Assembly: GCA_020832305.1 (NCBI GenBank)
Contig: JAFIEV010000017.1
Span: 248,001-312,000 of the forward strand
Reading direction: 5' to 3'
Source: Cyclobacteriaceae bacterium
Lineage (GTDB): Bacteria > Bacteroidota > Bacteroidia > Cytophagales > Cyclobacteriaceae
DNA length: 64,000 nucleotides
Positions within the stretch are counted from its first letter, which is position 1, and the number at the start of each line of letters is the position of its first letter. The position numbers were made by a program, and so were the translations under genes. A model generated the notes under the pieces. The model ran no database searches, was not told where the DNA came from, and saw nothing but the letters and a program-made list of their open reading frames with translations. This document shows positions 55,065 to 63,893 of this stretch, piece by piece.

Positions 55065-56279
55065 ATGCAATTACCCAAACTTTCACTGGGCATTGTCAGG
55101 GAAGAAAAAAAACCACAAGATAGCAGAAGTCCTTTTAGTCCTGAACAGGCAGCATCGATAGTCCGCGATTTTTCTATCGATGTATTCTGTGAGACCAGTA
55201 GTGTTCGTTGTTTTTCCGATGAAGAGTATAAACATAAATCTGTTCCGGTTGTGGAAAACCTGGAAAAATGTGATATAATTTTTGGCGTTAAAGAAGTGCC
55301 TGTAAATAATCTCATGGAAGGGAAAACGTATTTTATGTTTTCGCATACCATTAAAAAACAACCTTATAATAAGAAATTATTGCAAGCCATTCTTCAGAAG
55401 AATATCCGTTTGATAGATTATGAATGCCTTACAGATGCCAATGGCACTCGTGTGGTGGCATTTGGATATTGGGCCGGGGTGGTAGGCGCTTACAACGCAC
55501 TTTGGACCTGCGTGAGAAGATACAATACAGGAATTCAATGCCGCCGTGCATATCAGTGCTTTGATCTTGATGACCTGAAGAATGAATTAAAAAAAATCGA
55601 GCTCCCGCCCCTTAAATTCGTGCTAACAGGAGGAGGTCGGGTTGCCGGAGGTGCCCGTGATCTGCTGCAATGGGCAGGAATAAGGGAAGTCTCCCCTGAA
55701 AATTATACCGGCGAAGTATATCAAGAATGTGTATTTGCCAATATTGATGTAGACCGGTATGTGATGCATAGGGAGGGACTTTCTTTTGATTTCAAACACT
55801 TTGAAAAGCATCCTCATGAATACGTTTCTTCTTTTGAGCCCTATGCGCGAAATTCTGATGTTTTGATTTCAGCGGCATATTGGGACCCACAGGCTCCCAG
55901 ACTGTTTGAATTGGAGGAAACTATGAACGACGAATTTAAAATAAAAGTTATTGCAGACATAACCTGTGATATTAATGGTTCTGTGCCAACAACATTACGG
56001 GCTACGACAATACAGGAGCCGGTATTTGATTTTAGCCCAGTCTTTCTTGAAGAACGGAGACCATTTAGCGATCCGGCAAACATTACTGTAATGTCCATTG
56101 ACAATTTACCTAGTGAACTTCCCAGAGACGCTTCTGAGTCATTTGGCGATCAATTGATAGCACATGTACTGCCTGCATTGTTGGGTAAAATTGATCAGGC
56201 CACTCTGAATAAAGCTACCATTGCAGAAAAGGGTAAGCTCACGGAGAAATACCGCTACCTCGAGGACTACGTTTCTTAA
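55065..56279 (+). CDS. Lys1-like NAD-dependent oxidoreductase (alanine dehydrogenase/transhydrogenase N-domain)
   Basis: A 404-aa protein of the saccharopine dehydrogenase (lysine-forming) / alanine dehydrogenase fold. The N-terminal part 'LSLGIVREEKKPQDSRSPFS' holds the conserved Arg-Glu-Lys pattern. 'YFMFSHTIKKQPYNKKLLQA' has the His/Lys pair typical of Lys1-type active sites, and the nucleotide fold is 'KFVLTGGGRVAGGARDLLQW'. 'VIADITCDINGSVPTTLRAT' is the family C-terminal block. Bacteria seldom make lysine by this route, so the true substrate may be another amino-acid adduct. It stands alone as a single-gene unit. Confidence 0.8.
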   Translation: MQLPKLSLGIVREEKKPQDSRSPFSPEQAASIVRDFSIDVFCETSSVRCFSDEEYKHKSVPVVENLEKCDIIFGVKEVPVNNLMEGKTYFMFSHTIKKQPYNKKLLQAILQKNIRLIDYECLTDANGTRVVAFGYWAGVVGAYNALWTCVRRYNTGIQCRRAYQCFDLDDLKNELKKIELPPLKFVLTGGGRVAGGARDLLQWAGIREVSPENYTGEVYQECVFANIDVDRYVMHREGLSFDFKHFEKHPHEYVSSFEPYARNSDVLISAAYWDPQAPRLFELEETMNDEFKIKVIADITCDINGSVPTTLRATTIQEPVFDFSPVFLEERRPFSDPANITVMSIDNLPSELPRDASESFGDQLIAHVLPALLGKIDQATLNKATIAEKGKLTEKYRYLEDYVS

Positions 56280-56404
56280 TCGATAATATAGAATTGCACG
56301 AATTAAATTTTTCGAAGTACCAGATGGTTTTTTATGCAAAACAGATAAAAATCAGGTGCTGAAAACATATTTAAAAAAAGGAATCGTATTTATAAAAAAG
56401 TGCT

Positions 56405-56412
56405 TATATTTG
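56405..56412 (+). promoter_or_regulatory. -7 element of the hexuronate operon promoter
   Basis: TATATTTG, an exact TAnnTTTG. The predicted start of transcription is near 56418, giving a leader of about 200 nt before uxaE. No good TTTG is found at the -33 distance (the sequence there is cgtatttata), which would fit a promoter that needs derepression or activation. Confidence 0.5.
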
Positions 56413-56414
56413 TA

Positions 56415-56430
56415 TTGCAAACGTTTTCAA
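56415..56430 (+). promoter_or_regulatory. LacI-type operator upstream of uxaE
   Basis: TTGCAAACGTTTTCAA, a 16-bp palindrome around a central CG with one mismatched pair (C4/T13). The core AAACGTTT is the classic LacI/GalR-family pattern. It begins 3 nt after the -7 element, so a bound repressor would block the start of transcription. No LacI-family gene is in the window, so the regulator would be encoded elsewhere. The rest of the 341-bp gap (56280-56620) has only a short stem CAATGA / TCATTG at about 56444-56460. Confidence 0.6.
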
Positions 56431-56620
56431 CAATCAAAATGTCAATGATGTTTTCATTGTTGGGCTTTGTTTTTAAGATTAAGAAACGGAATATTGTAAG
56501 ATAGAGACTTCTGCATATTACCGGATAATTTTTATAATTTAAGCGAAGAAATGAAAAGCAAAGGATTCAACAACAGATGCAGGTAATCCATGTAGCTTTG
56601 GCAAACAAAAATTTTTCATC

Positions 56621-57868
56621 ATGCAAATAAACAGATTTTCATTTGGTACAGGCGATCGCTTTGCACACCAAGGTATAGCACAGTTAAAGGCCACCCTAAA
56701 AGCAATGGAATCGGGGTTGGAAATTACCCATGTCTGGAATAAATCAAACCGTGAGCACCTTACGGTTAAGTCCTCACCGGCAGATGTGAGAAGAGAAGCC
56801 GATGAAGCCGTAAAGGCGCTTGGTTATAAAGGGCAATACCTGGTAGATGCAGATCACATCAACATGAATAATGTTGATGCTTTTATAGGGCCATCAGATT
56901 TTTTTACCATCGATGTTGCTGATTACATCGGACAAAAAGCTTCGGAAAAAGACTTGCAAAGTTTTGTGGAGAAGCAAAAATCTTATTTGGGAAAGCTTGA
57001 AATTGAGGGAATATCATCTCAATACATGGTAACCACCGAATTCCTCAGAAATGTTGCAGAGAAGTACCTTTTTGCCGCCCAGGAGGCAGCTCGTATTTAT
57101 CAACATATTGCAGCCTCAAAAGGAGCTGGTAATTTTATTCCTGAAGTTTCAATGGATGAAGTCGATGAACCTCAGACACCCAACGAGCTCTTTTTTATAC
57201 TGGCAGCACTGTCAGAAGCCGGCGTTCCTGTGCAAACCATAGCGCCTAAGTTTACGGGCCGGTTCAACAAAGGGGTAGACTATGTTGGCAATACAGAACA
57301 ATTTGCCAGAGAATTTGAAGAAGACATCCTGGTTATAAACAAAGCAATCAAAGAATTTAATCTGCCGGAAAACCTCAAGCTGAGTGTACATTCTGGTAGT
57401 GATAAATTCTCAATTTACAGACCCATTCGGGAAATAACCCGCAAGCACAATGCCGGTGTACACTTGAAAACCGCCGGTACCACCTGGCTCGAAGAGGCCA
57501 TAGGTTTGGCAGAGGCTGGTGGAGAAGGGGTTGAAATAGTAGTTAGGATTTACGAGCAGGCACTGGAAAGGTTTGAGGAACTTACCAACCCTTACAGAAC
57601 GGTTATTGATATTCACCGCGAGCTTTTACCACATCCGGCTGAAGTTAAAACCTGGGGAGGTATAAAAATTGCCAATACCATCAGGCATGACCAGCATCAC
57701 CCTGACTTTAACTCGGGTTTCAGGCAATTGATGCATTGTGCATACAAACTTGCAGGCGAAATGGGCTCTGAATATACCAATGCATTGTTAAAATACAGTG
57801 AAGTGGTTGGCAGAAATGTAACCTATAATTTGTACGAACGTCATTTAAAGCCCCTTTTTATAGATTGA
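56621..57868 (+). CDS. uxaE: Tagaturonate/fructuronate epimerase (UxaE family)
   Basis: A 415-aa protein of the UxaE (tagaturonate epimerase) family, first worked out in Thermotoga, which interconverts D-tagaturonate and D-fructuronate by C4 epimerisation. The N-terminus reads 'NRFSFGTGDRFAHQGIAQLK'; the metal-site-like blocks are 'YLVDADHINMNNVDAFI' and 'KLSVHSGSDKFSIYRPI', with 'GGIKIANTIRHDQHHPDF' near the C-terminus. Assignment rests on these blocks and on the neighbours (uxaC, KDG kinase, KDPG aldolase). It would join the galacturonate and glucuronate branches in one step. Confidence 0.85.
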   Translation: MQINRFSFGTGDRFAHQGIAQLKATLKAMESGLEITHVWNKSNREHLTVKSSPADVRREADEAVKALGYKGQYLVDADHINMNNVDAFIGPSDFFTIDVADYIGQKASEKDLQSFVEKQKSYLGKLEIEGISSQYMVTTEFLRNVAEKYLFAAQEAARIYQHIAASKGAGNFIPEVSMDEVDEPQTPNELFFILAALSEAGVPVQTIAPKFTGRFNKGVDYVGNTEQFAREFEEDILVINKAIKEFNLPENLKLSVHSGSDKFSIYRPIREITRKHNAGVHLKTAGTTWLEEAIGLAEAGGEGVEIVVRIYEQALERFEELTNPYRTVIDIHRELLPHPAEVKTWGGIKIANTIRHDQHHPDFNSGFRQLMHCAYKLAGEMGSEYTNALLKYSEVVGRNVTYNLYERHLKPLFID

Positions 57869-57931
57869 TTTCTGAAATAACAGCCTGTTAAAAGCATTCA
57901 AAATTTGCCATTACCCTCAAATTTATGGATT

Positions 57932-59332
57932 ATGAAAAAATTTCTCGATGATAACTTTTTACTGGAAAGCGACACTGCCGAATACCTGTATCATGAGCAT
58001 GCGGCAAAAATGCCAATCATTGATTATCACTGCCATCTTCCTCCCGATGAAATAGCCGACGATAAATCGTATGAAAATCTCACTCAGATATGGCTTTATG
58101 GAGACCATTATAAATGGAGGGCCATGCGGGCCAATGGTGTAGATGAAAAATATATTACCGGCGATGCCTCTGATTTTGATAAATTTGAAAAATGGGCGGA
58201 AACGGTTCCTTTTACCATGCGTAATCCGCTGTACCACTGGACTCATATGGAGCTTAAGAAGCCCTTTGGCATAGAAAAAATTCTCAATAAAAACACATCT
58301 TCAGAGATTTACCGGGAAGCATCTGACAAACTTCAGGATAAATCTTTCAGCAGTCGGGGATTACTTAATCAGTTTAACGTAAAGGTTGTATGTACTACCG
58401 ATGATCCGGCAGATGAACTGTTACATCACAAGGCACTTGCCAAATCAAAATTTGAGGTAAAAGTACTTCCAACTTTCCGTCCTGATAAAGCCATGGCCGT
58501 TGAACATCCGGTTAATTACAATGCATATCTCGATAAGTTAGCCAAGGTTTCAGATGTAGAAATAAGCAGTTTCAACGATCTTATAAATGCACTGCAAAAA
58601 CGACATGATTATTTTCATAGCATGGGCTGCAGGCTCTCCGACCATGGATTAGAGCAGATTTATGCTGAGGATTTTTATGATCACGAGATAAAAGGTATTT
58701 TTCTCAAAGTTCGCAGCGGTCATACTCTCAGTTTAGAGGAGCAAAGGAAATTTAAATCGGCCATGCTTGTGTATGGAGGGATAATGGATCATGAGAAAGG
58801 GTGGACCCAGCAATTTCACCTGGGAGCACTCAGAAACAACAACAGCCGGATGATAAAAAATCTCGGGCCTGATACAGGCTTTGATTCCATTGGAGATTTC
58901 GACCAGGCAAGGGCGCTGTCGAGATTTTTAGATTCGCTCGATCGTGAAAACCAATTAGCTAAAACTATTCTCTATAACCTCAATCCGTCTGACAATTACC
59001 TTATTGCTACTATGATTGGCAATTTTAATGATGGCTCAGTACCTGGAAAGGTACAATTTGGCTCAGGCTGGTGGTTTTTAGATCAGAAAGAAGGAATGAC
59101 CTGGCAATTAAATGCCTTGTCAAACCTGGGTTTGCTTAGTCGTTTTGTAGGTATGCTCACCGATTCAAGAAGCTTTTTGTCATTTCCGCGTCATGATTAT
59201 TTTCGACGCATACTTTGCAATCTTATAGCACAGGATGTGGAAAAAGGAGAATTGCCCTGGGAAAAAGAGTGGTTGGGTGAGATGGTTGAAAATATAAGCT
59301 ATAACAACGCTAAAAACTTCTTTGAATTTTAA
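57932..59332 (+). CDS. uxaC: Glucuronate/galacturonate isomerase
   Basis: UxaC (466 aa, usual about 470) turns D-glucuronate into D-fructuronate and D-galacturonate into D-tagaturonate. It is of the amidohydrolase-like fold with the metal pair in 'MPIIDYHCHLPPDEIADDK' (HxH, about residues 26-28). 'VVCTTDDPADELLHHKALA' and 'GWTQQFHLGALRNNNSRM' are family blocks, and 'GSGWWFLDQKEGMTWQLNA' lies in the C-terminal part. I chose ATG 57932; the frame runs back to 57905. The stop overlaps the upstream part of the kinase frame but not its likely start. Confidence 0.94.
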   Translation: MKKFLDDNFLLESDTAEYLYHEHAAKMPIIDYHCHLPPDEIADDKSYENLTQIWLYGDHYKWRAMRANGVDEKYITGDASDFDKFEKWAETVPFTMRNPLYHWTHMELKKPFGIEKILNKNTSSEIYREASDKLQDKSFSSRGLLNQFNVKVVCTTDDPADELLHHKALAKSKFEVKVLPTFRPDKAMAVEHPVNYNAYLDKLAKVSDVEISSFNDLINALQKRHDYFHSMGCRLSDHGLEQIYAEDFYDHEIKGIFLKVRSGHTLSLEEQRKFKSAMLVYGGIMDHEKGWTQQFHLGALRNNNSRMIKNLGPDTGFDSIGDFDQARALSRFLDSLDRENQLAKTILYNLNPSDNYLIATMIGNFNDGSVPGKVQFGSGWWFLDQKEGMTWQLNALSNLGLLSRFVGMLTDSRSFLSFPRHDYFRRILCNLIAQDVEKGELPWEKEWLGEMVENISYNNAKNFFEF

Positions 59333-59342
59333 AGAGCAGTCT

Positions 59343-60380
59343 ATGGCACAGAAAATTGTAACATTTGGTGAAATAATGATGCGGCTGGCTACGCCTGGCT
59401 ATTACAGGTTTCATCAGTCTCCTCACCTTGAAATGACCTTTGGCGGCGGTGAAGCCAATGTGGCTGTCTCTTTGGCTAACTTTGGATTAAATACCGCTTT
59501 TGTAAGCCGGTTACCAAATAATGACCTTGGCAAATCGGCTGAGATGGACCTTAAAAAATACGGAGTTGACACATCTCACATCATTTACGGAGGTAAAAGA
59601 CTTGGTATCTACTTTCTGGAAAGTGGTGCCGTTAGCCGGGCAAGTAAGGTAATTTACGATCGGGCTCACTCATCCATATCTGAGATTGAAAAAGGAATGA
59701 TCAACTGGAAGGATGTACTAGAAAATGCTACCTGGTTTCACTGGACAGGTATTACTCCTGCCATTTCAGAAAATGCAGCCACTGTTTGTCTTGAAGCCAT
59801 CGAAACAGCCAGACAACTTGATATAACCGTTTCCTGCGACCTCAATTTTAGAAAAAACCTATGGAAATACGGAAAGAAAGCTTCAGAGGTAATGCCCGAA
59901 TTGGTGGCCGGTTGCGACATTATACTGGGAAATGAAGAAGATGCAGCCATGGTACTTGGCATTCATCCGGAAGGGGTTGACGTAACCAGTGGCCATGTTG
60001 AGGCCGAAGCTTATATATCAGTTTCAGAACAAATCATGAAACAGTTTCCGCAATGTAAAAAAGTAATCACCACACTCAGAGGATCTGTCTCTGCCAGCCA
60101 TAATTCATGGTCGGGTGTGCTTTGGGATGGTCAAAAGCTTTTTGAGGCGCCCACTTATCAAATTACACATATCGTTGACCGGGTAGGCGGGGGGGATTCC
60201 TTTATGGGGGGACTCATTTACGGCTTATTACAATATCCCGGAGATGATCAGAAAGCACTTAATTTTGCTGTGGCAGCTTCATGCCTGAAGCATACCCTCC
60301 ACGGTGATTACAATCAGGTTAATATAGAGGAAGTTGAAAAATTAATGGCAGGAGATGCCTCAGGAAGGGTTTCCAGATAA
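59343..60380 (+). CDS. kdgK: 2-keto-3-deoxygluconate kinase (PfkB family)
   Basis: A 345-aa ribokinase-like sugar kinase. 'EMTFGGGEANVAVSLANFGL' is the N-terminal substrate-binding signature, and 'VDRVGGGDSFMGGLIYGLLQ' is the C-terminal PfkB motif with the catalytic Asp (GGGDSF). 'RKNLWKYGKKASEVM' is common in KDG kinases. In this operon it would make 2-keto-3-deoxy-6-phosphogluconate, which the next gene product cleaves. I chose ATG 59343, 10 nt after uxaC; the frame starts with a TTG at 59322 inside uxaC. Confidence 0.88.
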   Translation: MAQKIVTFGEIMMRLATPGYYRFHQSPHLEMTFGGGEANVAVSLANFGLNTAFVSRLPNNDLGKSAEMDLKKYGVDTSHIIYGGKRLGIYFLESGAVSRASKVIYDRAHSSISEIEKGMINWKDVLENATWFHWTGITPAISENAATVCLEAIETARQLDITVSCDLNFRKNLWKYGKKASEVMPELVAGCDIILGNEEDAAMVLGIHPEGVDVTSGHVEAEAYISVSEQIMKQFPQCKKVITTLRGSVSASHNSWSGVLWDGQKLFEAPTYQITHIVDRVGGGDSFMGGLIYGLLQYPGDDQKALNFAVAASCLKHTLHGDYNQVNIEEVEKLMAGDASGRVSR

Positions 60381-60388
60381 TAAAACCA

Positions 60389-61081
60389 ATGAATATGGCA
60401 AGATTTTCAAGAATTCAGGTTGCATTGAAAATGAAGGAAACGGGAATGGTTCCTGTATTTTATCATAAAGATGTTCAGGTATGCAAAGAAGTTGTGAGGG
60501 CCTGTTATAATGGCGGTGCCAGGGTATTTGAGTTTACCAACAGAGGAGACAGGGCGCACATGGTATTTGATCAGCTCATCACCTGGGCAGAATCAGAAAT
60601 CCCGGATATGATCTTAGGTGTAGGATCCATAGTAGATGCTCCAACTACAGCTTTGTATATTCAACTGGGTGCAAATTTTATCGTTTCACCTGTTTTACAC
60701 GAAGATATGGCAAGAGTTTGCAACCGGAGAAAAATATCCTGGTCGCCGGGCTGTGGTTCCCTTTCAGAAATATCAAAAGCCGAAGAGCTGGGAGCTGAGG
60801 TGGTGAAAATCTTTCCCGGGTCTCAGGTTGGAGGTCCAAAATTTGTAGCTGCAGTATTGGGTCCCTCTCCATGGTCGAGTATCATGCCTACCGGAGGCGT
60901 CACGCCTGAGGCCTCCAATTTAAAGGAGTGGTTTGATGCAGGTGTTCATTGCGTTGGTATGGGCTCGCAGTTGATGATCAAAAAAAGCGATGGTTCTTTC
61001 GATCTTGCTGCTATCGAGATAAAAACACGTGAAGCACTCGAAATCATTGGCCGGTTACAAAATTCCAGATCTTTAAAATAA
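60389..61081 (+). CDS. eda: KDPG aldolase
   Basis: A 230-aa class I aldolase that splits 2-keto-3-deoxy-6-phosphogluconate into pyruvate and glyceraldehyde-3-phosphate. It has the Schiff-base lysine in 'AEVVKIFPGSQVGGPKFV' (about residues 148-165) and the conserved Glu in 'GARVFEFTNRGDRAHMV'. 'SIMPTGGVTPEASNLKEWF' closes the barrel with the phosphate site. It starts 8 nt after kdgK. Either of two nearby Met codons (60389, 60395) could be the start. Confidence 0.93.
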   Translation: MNMARFSRIQVALKMKETGMVPVFYHKDVQVCKEVVRACYNGGARVFEFTNRGDRAHMVFDQLITWAESEIPDMILGVGSIVDAPTTALYIQLGANFIVSPVLHEDMARVCNRRKISWSPGCGSLSEISKAEELGAEVVKIFPGSQVGGPKFVAAVLGPSPWSSIMPTGGVTPEASNLKEWFDAGVHCVGMGSQLMIKKSDGSFDLAAIEIKTREALEIIGRLQNSRSLK

Positions 61082-61087
61082 ATACAT

Positions 61088-62086
61088 ATGTCACTATTCA
61101 GAAGGGTAACCAAATGGAAGATTCACCTGCTTGTTGCCAGTGTTTTTGTGGTTTTTTCATCTTGTGAAAAGTTGCATCAGCCAACCCGTGTTAAGTTAGC
61201 ACATACTTTGAGTCCCGATCATTCGGTGCACAAAGCAATGGTTTTTATGGCCGAGCGCGTATATGAAAAATCCAGAGGCGAAATGGTAATTGATGTTTAC
61301 CACAGTGGTCAGTTGGGTTCAGAAAGCGAATGCCTGGAACTTTTGCAGATTGGCAGCCTGGGAATTACCAAAGTTTCGGCCGCCGTAATGGAGGGCTTTG
61401 CCCCCAGTTACAAGGTACTCGGACTGCCCTATGTTTTTATGAGCAAAGAGCACTCACATGAAGTGCTGGATGGTGAGGTAGGGAGACAAATTTTAGAGGA
61501 TGGAGAAAAGGCATGGCTACGGGGGCTATGTTTTTACGACGCAGGAAGCCGTAGTTTTTATACAAAAAACCGTCCGATCAATCACCCTGATGACCTGCGT
61601 GGTCAAAAGATACGGGTAATGAAAAGTATTATTTCTAATCGTATGATTACTTCACTTGGTGGAGCGCCTATGCCAATATCATGGGGAGAACTATATACAG
61701 CACTTCAACAGGGGGTTGTTGATGGCGCTGAAAATAACCCGCCGAGTTTTTACCTTTCCAAACATTATGAAGTTTGTAAATATTACTCCATCAACGAACA
61801 TACCATGATCCCCGATGTACTGCTCATTAGCACACGCATATGGAATACCCTGAGTGACCAGGAGAAAAAGTGGCTTACCGAGGCGGCAGAAGAGTCAGTG
61901 CCCGTACAAAGAGAACTATGGGAAGAGTCAGAGAGTGACTCATTGAGGGAGCTTGAAAAGGCAGGTGTTGAAATCAGCTACCCCGAGAAAGAGCCATTTG
62001 CCAAAAGAGTAGAAGGTATGTACGATGCGTTTAAAAACGACCCGGTTGTTTATCCATTAATTCAGAAAATTCAAGCACTTCAATAA
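61088..62086 (+). CDS. dctP: TRAP transporter solute-binding lipoprotein (DctP family)
   Basis: A 332-aa periplasmic substrate-binding subunit. Its signal ends 'LLVASVFVVFSSCEKLHQ', a lipobox with Cys near residue 27, so it is anchored rather than free. Family blocks: 'VYHSGQLGSESECLELLQIG', 'YKVLGLPYVFMSKEHSHEVL' and 'DLRGQKIRVMKSIISNRM', in which the Arg normally grips the substrate carboxylate. 'LYTALQQGVVDGAENNP' is the most conserved DctP stretch. In this operon the substrate is probably a hexuronate. It starts 6 nt after the aldolase gene. Confidence 0.93.
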   Translation: MSLFRRVTKWKIHLLVASVFVVFSSCEKLHQPTRVKLAHTLSPDHSVHKAMVFMAERVYEKSRGEMVIDVYHSGQLGSESECLELLQIGSLGITKVSAAVMEGFAPSYKVLGLPYVFMSKEHSHEVLDGEVGRQILEDGEKAWLRGLCFYDAGSRSFYTKNRPINHPDDLRGQKIRVMKSIISNRMITSLGGAPMPISWGELYTALQQGVVDGAENNPPSFYLSKHYEVCKYYSINEHTMIPDVLLISTRIWNTLSDQEKKWLTEAAEESVPVQRELWEESESDSLRELEKAGVEISYPEKEPFAKRVEGMYDAFKNDPVVYPLIQKIQALQ

Positions 62087-62106
62087 AAACACAAAAAATT
62101 GTCAAA

Positions 62107-62574
62107 ATGATGGAAGAGAAAATTAATAAATACCTGGCCAATTTTTTGGTGTTTCTGATGGCTGCCATGGTATTGAATGTATTATTACAGGTAGCGGCCC
62201 GTTTTCTGGGCATTGCAGTTCCTTTTACTGAAGAGTTGGCAGGTTATCTTTTGGTATGGGTTGGTGTTTTGGGAGCAGCCTATGCAACAGGACAAAAATT
62301 ACACCTTGCCATTGATTTGCTCCCCCGGAAATTAGATGAAAAGAAGCAAAAGAAGGTTAATGTCATAGTAAATATTATTGTGATTATCTTCGCGTTTTTT
62401 ACAATGGTCGTCGGTGGGCTAAATCTTGTATATATCACCCTCTCTTTGAAACAATACTCACCGGTAATGGAAATACCTAAAGGGATTATTTACATGGTAA
62501 TACCTTTAAGTGGTTTGCTGATAATCTATTTCAGCATTCTGAACATGAGACAAAATCCCTATAACAAATACTAG
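62107..62574 (+). CDS. dctQ: TRAP transporter small membrane subunit (DctQ family)
   Basis: A 155-aa inner-membrane protein with four hydrophobic segments (about 9-30, 45-62, 82-104, 123-145). 'VPFTEELAGYLLVWVGVLGA' is the DctQ hallmark in TM2. Start is either Met at 62107 or the next codon. It lies between dctP and dctM (gaps of 20 and 14 nt) and completes the three-part, sodium-driven transporter. Confidence 0.9.
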   Translation: MMEEKINKYLANFLVFLMAAMVLNVLLQVAARFLGIAVPFTEELAGYLLVWVGVLGAAYATGQKLHLAIDLLPRKLDEKKQKKVNVIVNIIVIIFAFFTMVVGGLNLVYITLSLKQYSPVMEIPKGIIYMVIPLSGLLIIYFSILNMRQNPYNKY

Positions 62575-62588
62575 AAAAAAGAAATAAG

Positions 62589-63893
62589 ATGGACTACCTT
62601 GAAGTAATAGTACTGGTTGTGAGCTTTGTAGCCTTGTTGGCCATTGGTGTACCCATAGCCTATAGTATAGGGTTATCAACGGTTATCACAATGCTGGTAA
62701 GCATTATGCCAATGCCGGCTTTTACAACCATATCACAAAGAATGGCAACAGGTTTAGACAGTTTTGCCTTGCTGGCCATTCCTTTTTTTATATTGGCAGG
62801 CCAGCTGATGAACAGTGGTGGTATTGCGCATAGACTAATTGAATTTGCCAAAGTTCTGGTGGGCCCTATCCCCGGAGGACTGGCATTTGTCAATATTGTG
62901 GCCAATATGCTTTTTGGGGCTATTAGTGGATCGGCGGCGGCTTCGGCATCTGCCATTGGGGGCTTTATGCATTCGCGCATGGTTAAAGAAGGATATGATG
63001 CGAGTTATGCGGCCGCTGTGAATATAACATCTTCAACTACAGGGCTGATAATCCCTCCCAGTAATGTACTCATCGTTTATGCACTTGCGGCAGGTGGGGT
63101 TGGGGTTTCCATAGGGGCACTTTTTCTGGCAGGTTATCTGCCGGGAATTTTACTTGGTCTGGGCTTAATGGCCGTTACAGGTACGATTGCCGTCAGAAGA
63201 AAATATCCAACGGCCGAGCCGGTTCCTTTTAGAACTGCTGTTGTTAAACTGCTGGACGCTTTCCCAAGTCTATTGTTATTATTTATTGTGATAGGCGGAA
63301 TTGTAGTTGGTATATTTACCGCAACAGAAGCCAGTGCCGTAGCTGTTTTGTACACATTTATTCTAAGTGTTTTTATTTACAAAGAGGTAAAGTTTAAAGA
63401 TCTCAGAGGGATATTTTTAAGTACCATTAATACTACAGCCATAGTAATGCTGCTCATCGCAACTTCTATAGGAATGTCCTGGGTAATGTCTTATGAAAAC
63501 ATTCCGCAAACTGTAAGTGATACGCTTATGAGTTTTGGGGAAAGCAAAGTCACGGTGTTACTTATAATCAATGCCATTCTTCTGTTTGTAGGGATCTTTA
63601 TGGATATGACACCAGCCGTTTTGATTTTTACTCCCATTTTTCTTCCTGTAGTGATGACGCTGGGTCTCGATCCGGTGCATTTTGGCATTATGATGGTGAT
63701 GAACTTGAGTATAGGTTTATGTACACCTCCCGTAGGCAGTATTTTGTTTATTGGTTGCAGTGTTGGTAAGATAGGTATAGAAAAGGTTATTAAACCTTTA
63801 ATACCAATGTATATAGCCATGATCGCTGTGTTGTTAATAGTAACTTATGTGCCATGGATTTCCATGTGGCTACCCAGGGTATTTGGCTTTTAA
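62589..63893 (+). CDS. dctM: TRAP transporter large permease (DctM family)
   Basis: A 434-aa membrane protein with about 11-12 helices. 'FALLAIPFFILAGQLMNSGG' and 'MLFGAISGSAAASASAIGGF' are the N-terminal re-entrant and hinge signatures, and 'SSTTGLIIPPSNVLIVYALA' is the equivalent of the sodium-site loop. The C-terminal repeat has 'MDMTPAVLIFTPIFLPVVM' and 'GLCTPPVGSILFIGCSVG'. It is the last complete gene of the window. The rest, 63894-64000, holds no gene; a promoter-like TTTTTG...TATCTTTA at 63951-63988 is too widely spaced to support. Confidence 0.95.
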   Translation: MDYLEVIVLVVSFVALLAIGVPIAYSIGLSTVITMLVSIMPMPAFTTISQRMATGLDSFALLAIPFFILAGQLMNSGGIAHRLIEFAKVLVGPIPGGLAFVNIVANMLFGAISGSAAASASAIGGFMHSRMVKEGYDASYAAAVNITSSTTGLIIPPSNVLIVYALAAGGVGVSIGALFLAGYLPGILLGLGLMAVTGTIAVRRKYPTAEPVPFRTAVVKLLDAFPSLLLLFIVIGGIVVGIFTATEASAVAVLYTFILSVFIYKEVKFKDLRGIFLSTINTTAIVMLLIATSIGMSWVMSYENIPQTVSDTLMSFGESKVTVLLIINAILLFVGIFMDMTPAVLIFTPIFLPVVMTLGLDPVHFGIMMVMNLSIGLCTPPVGSILFIGCSVGKIGIEKVIKPLIPMYIAMIAVLLIVTYVPWISMWLPRVFGF

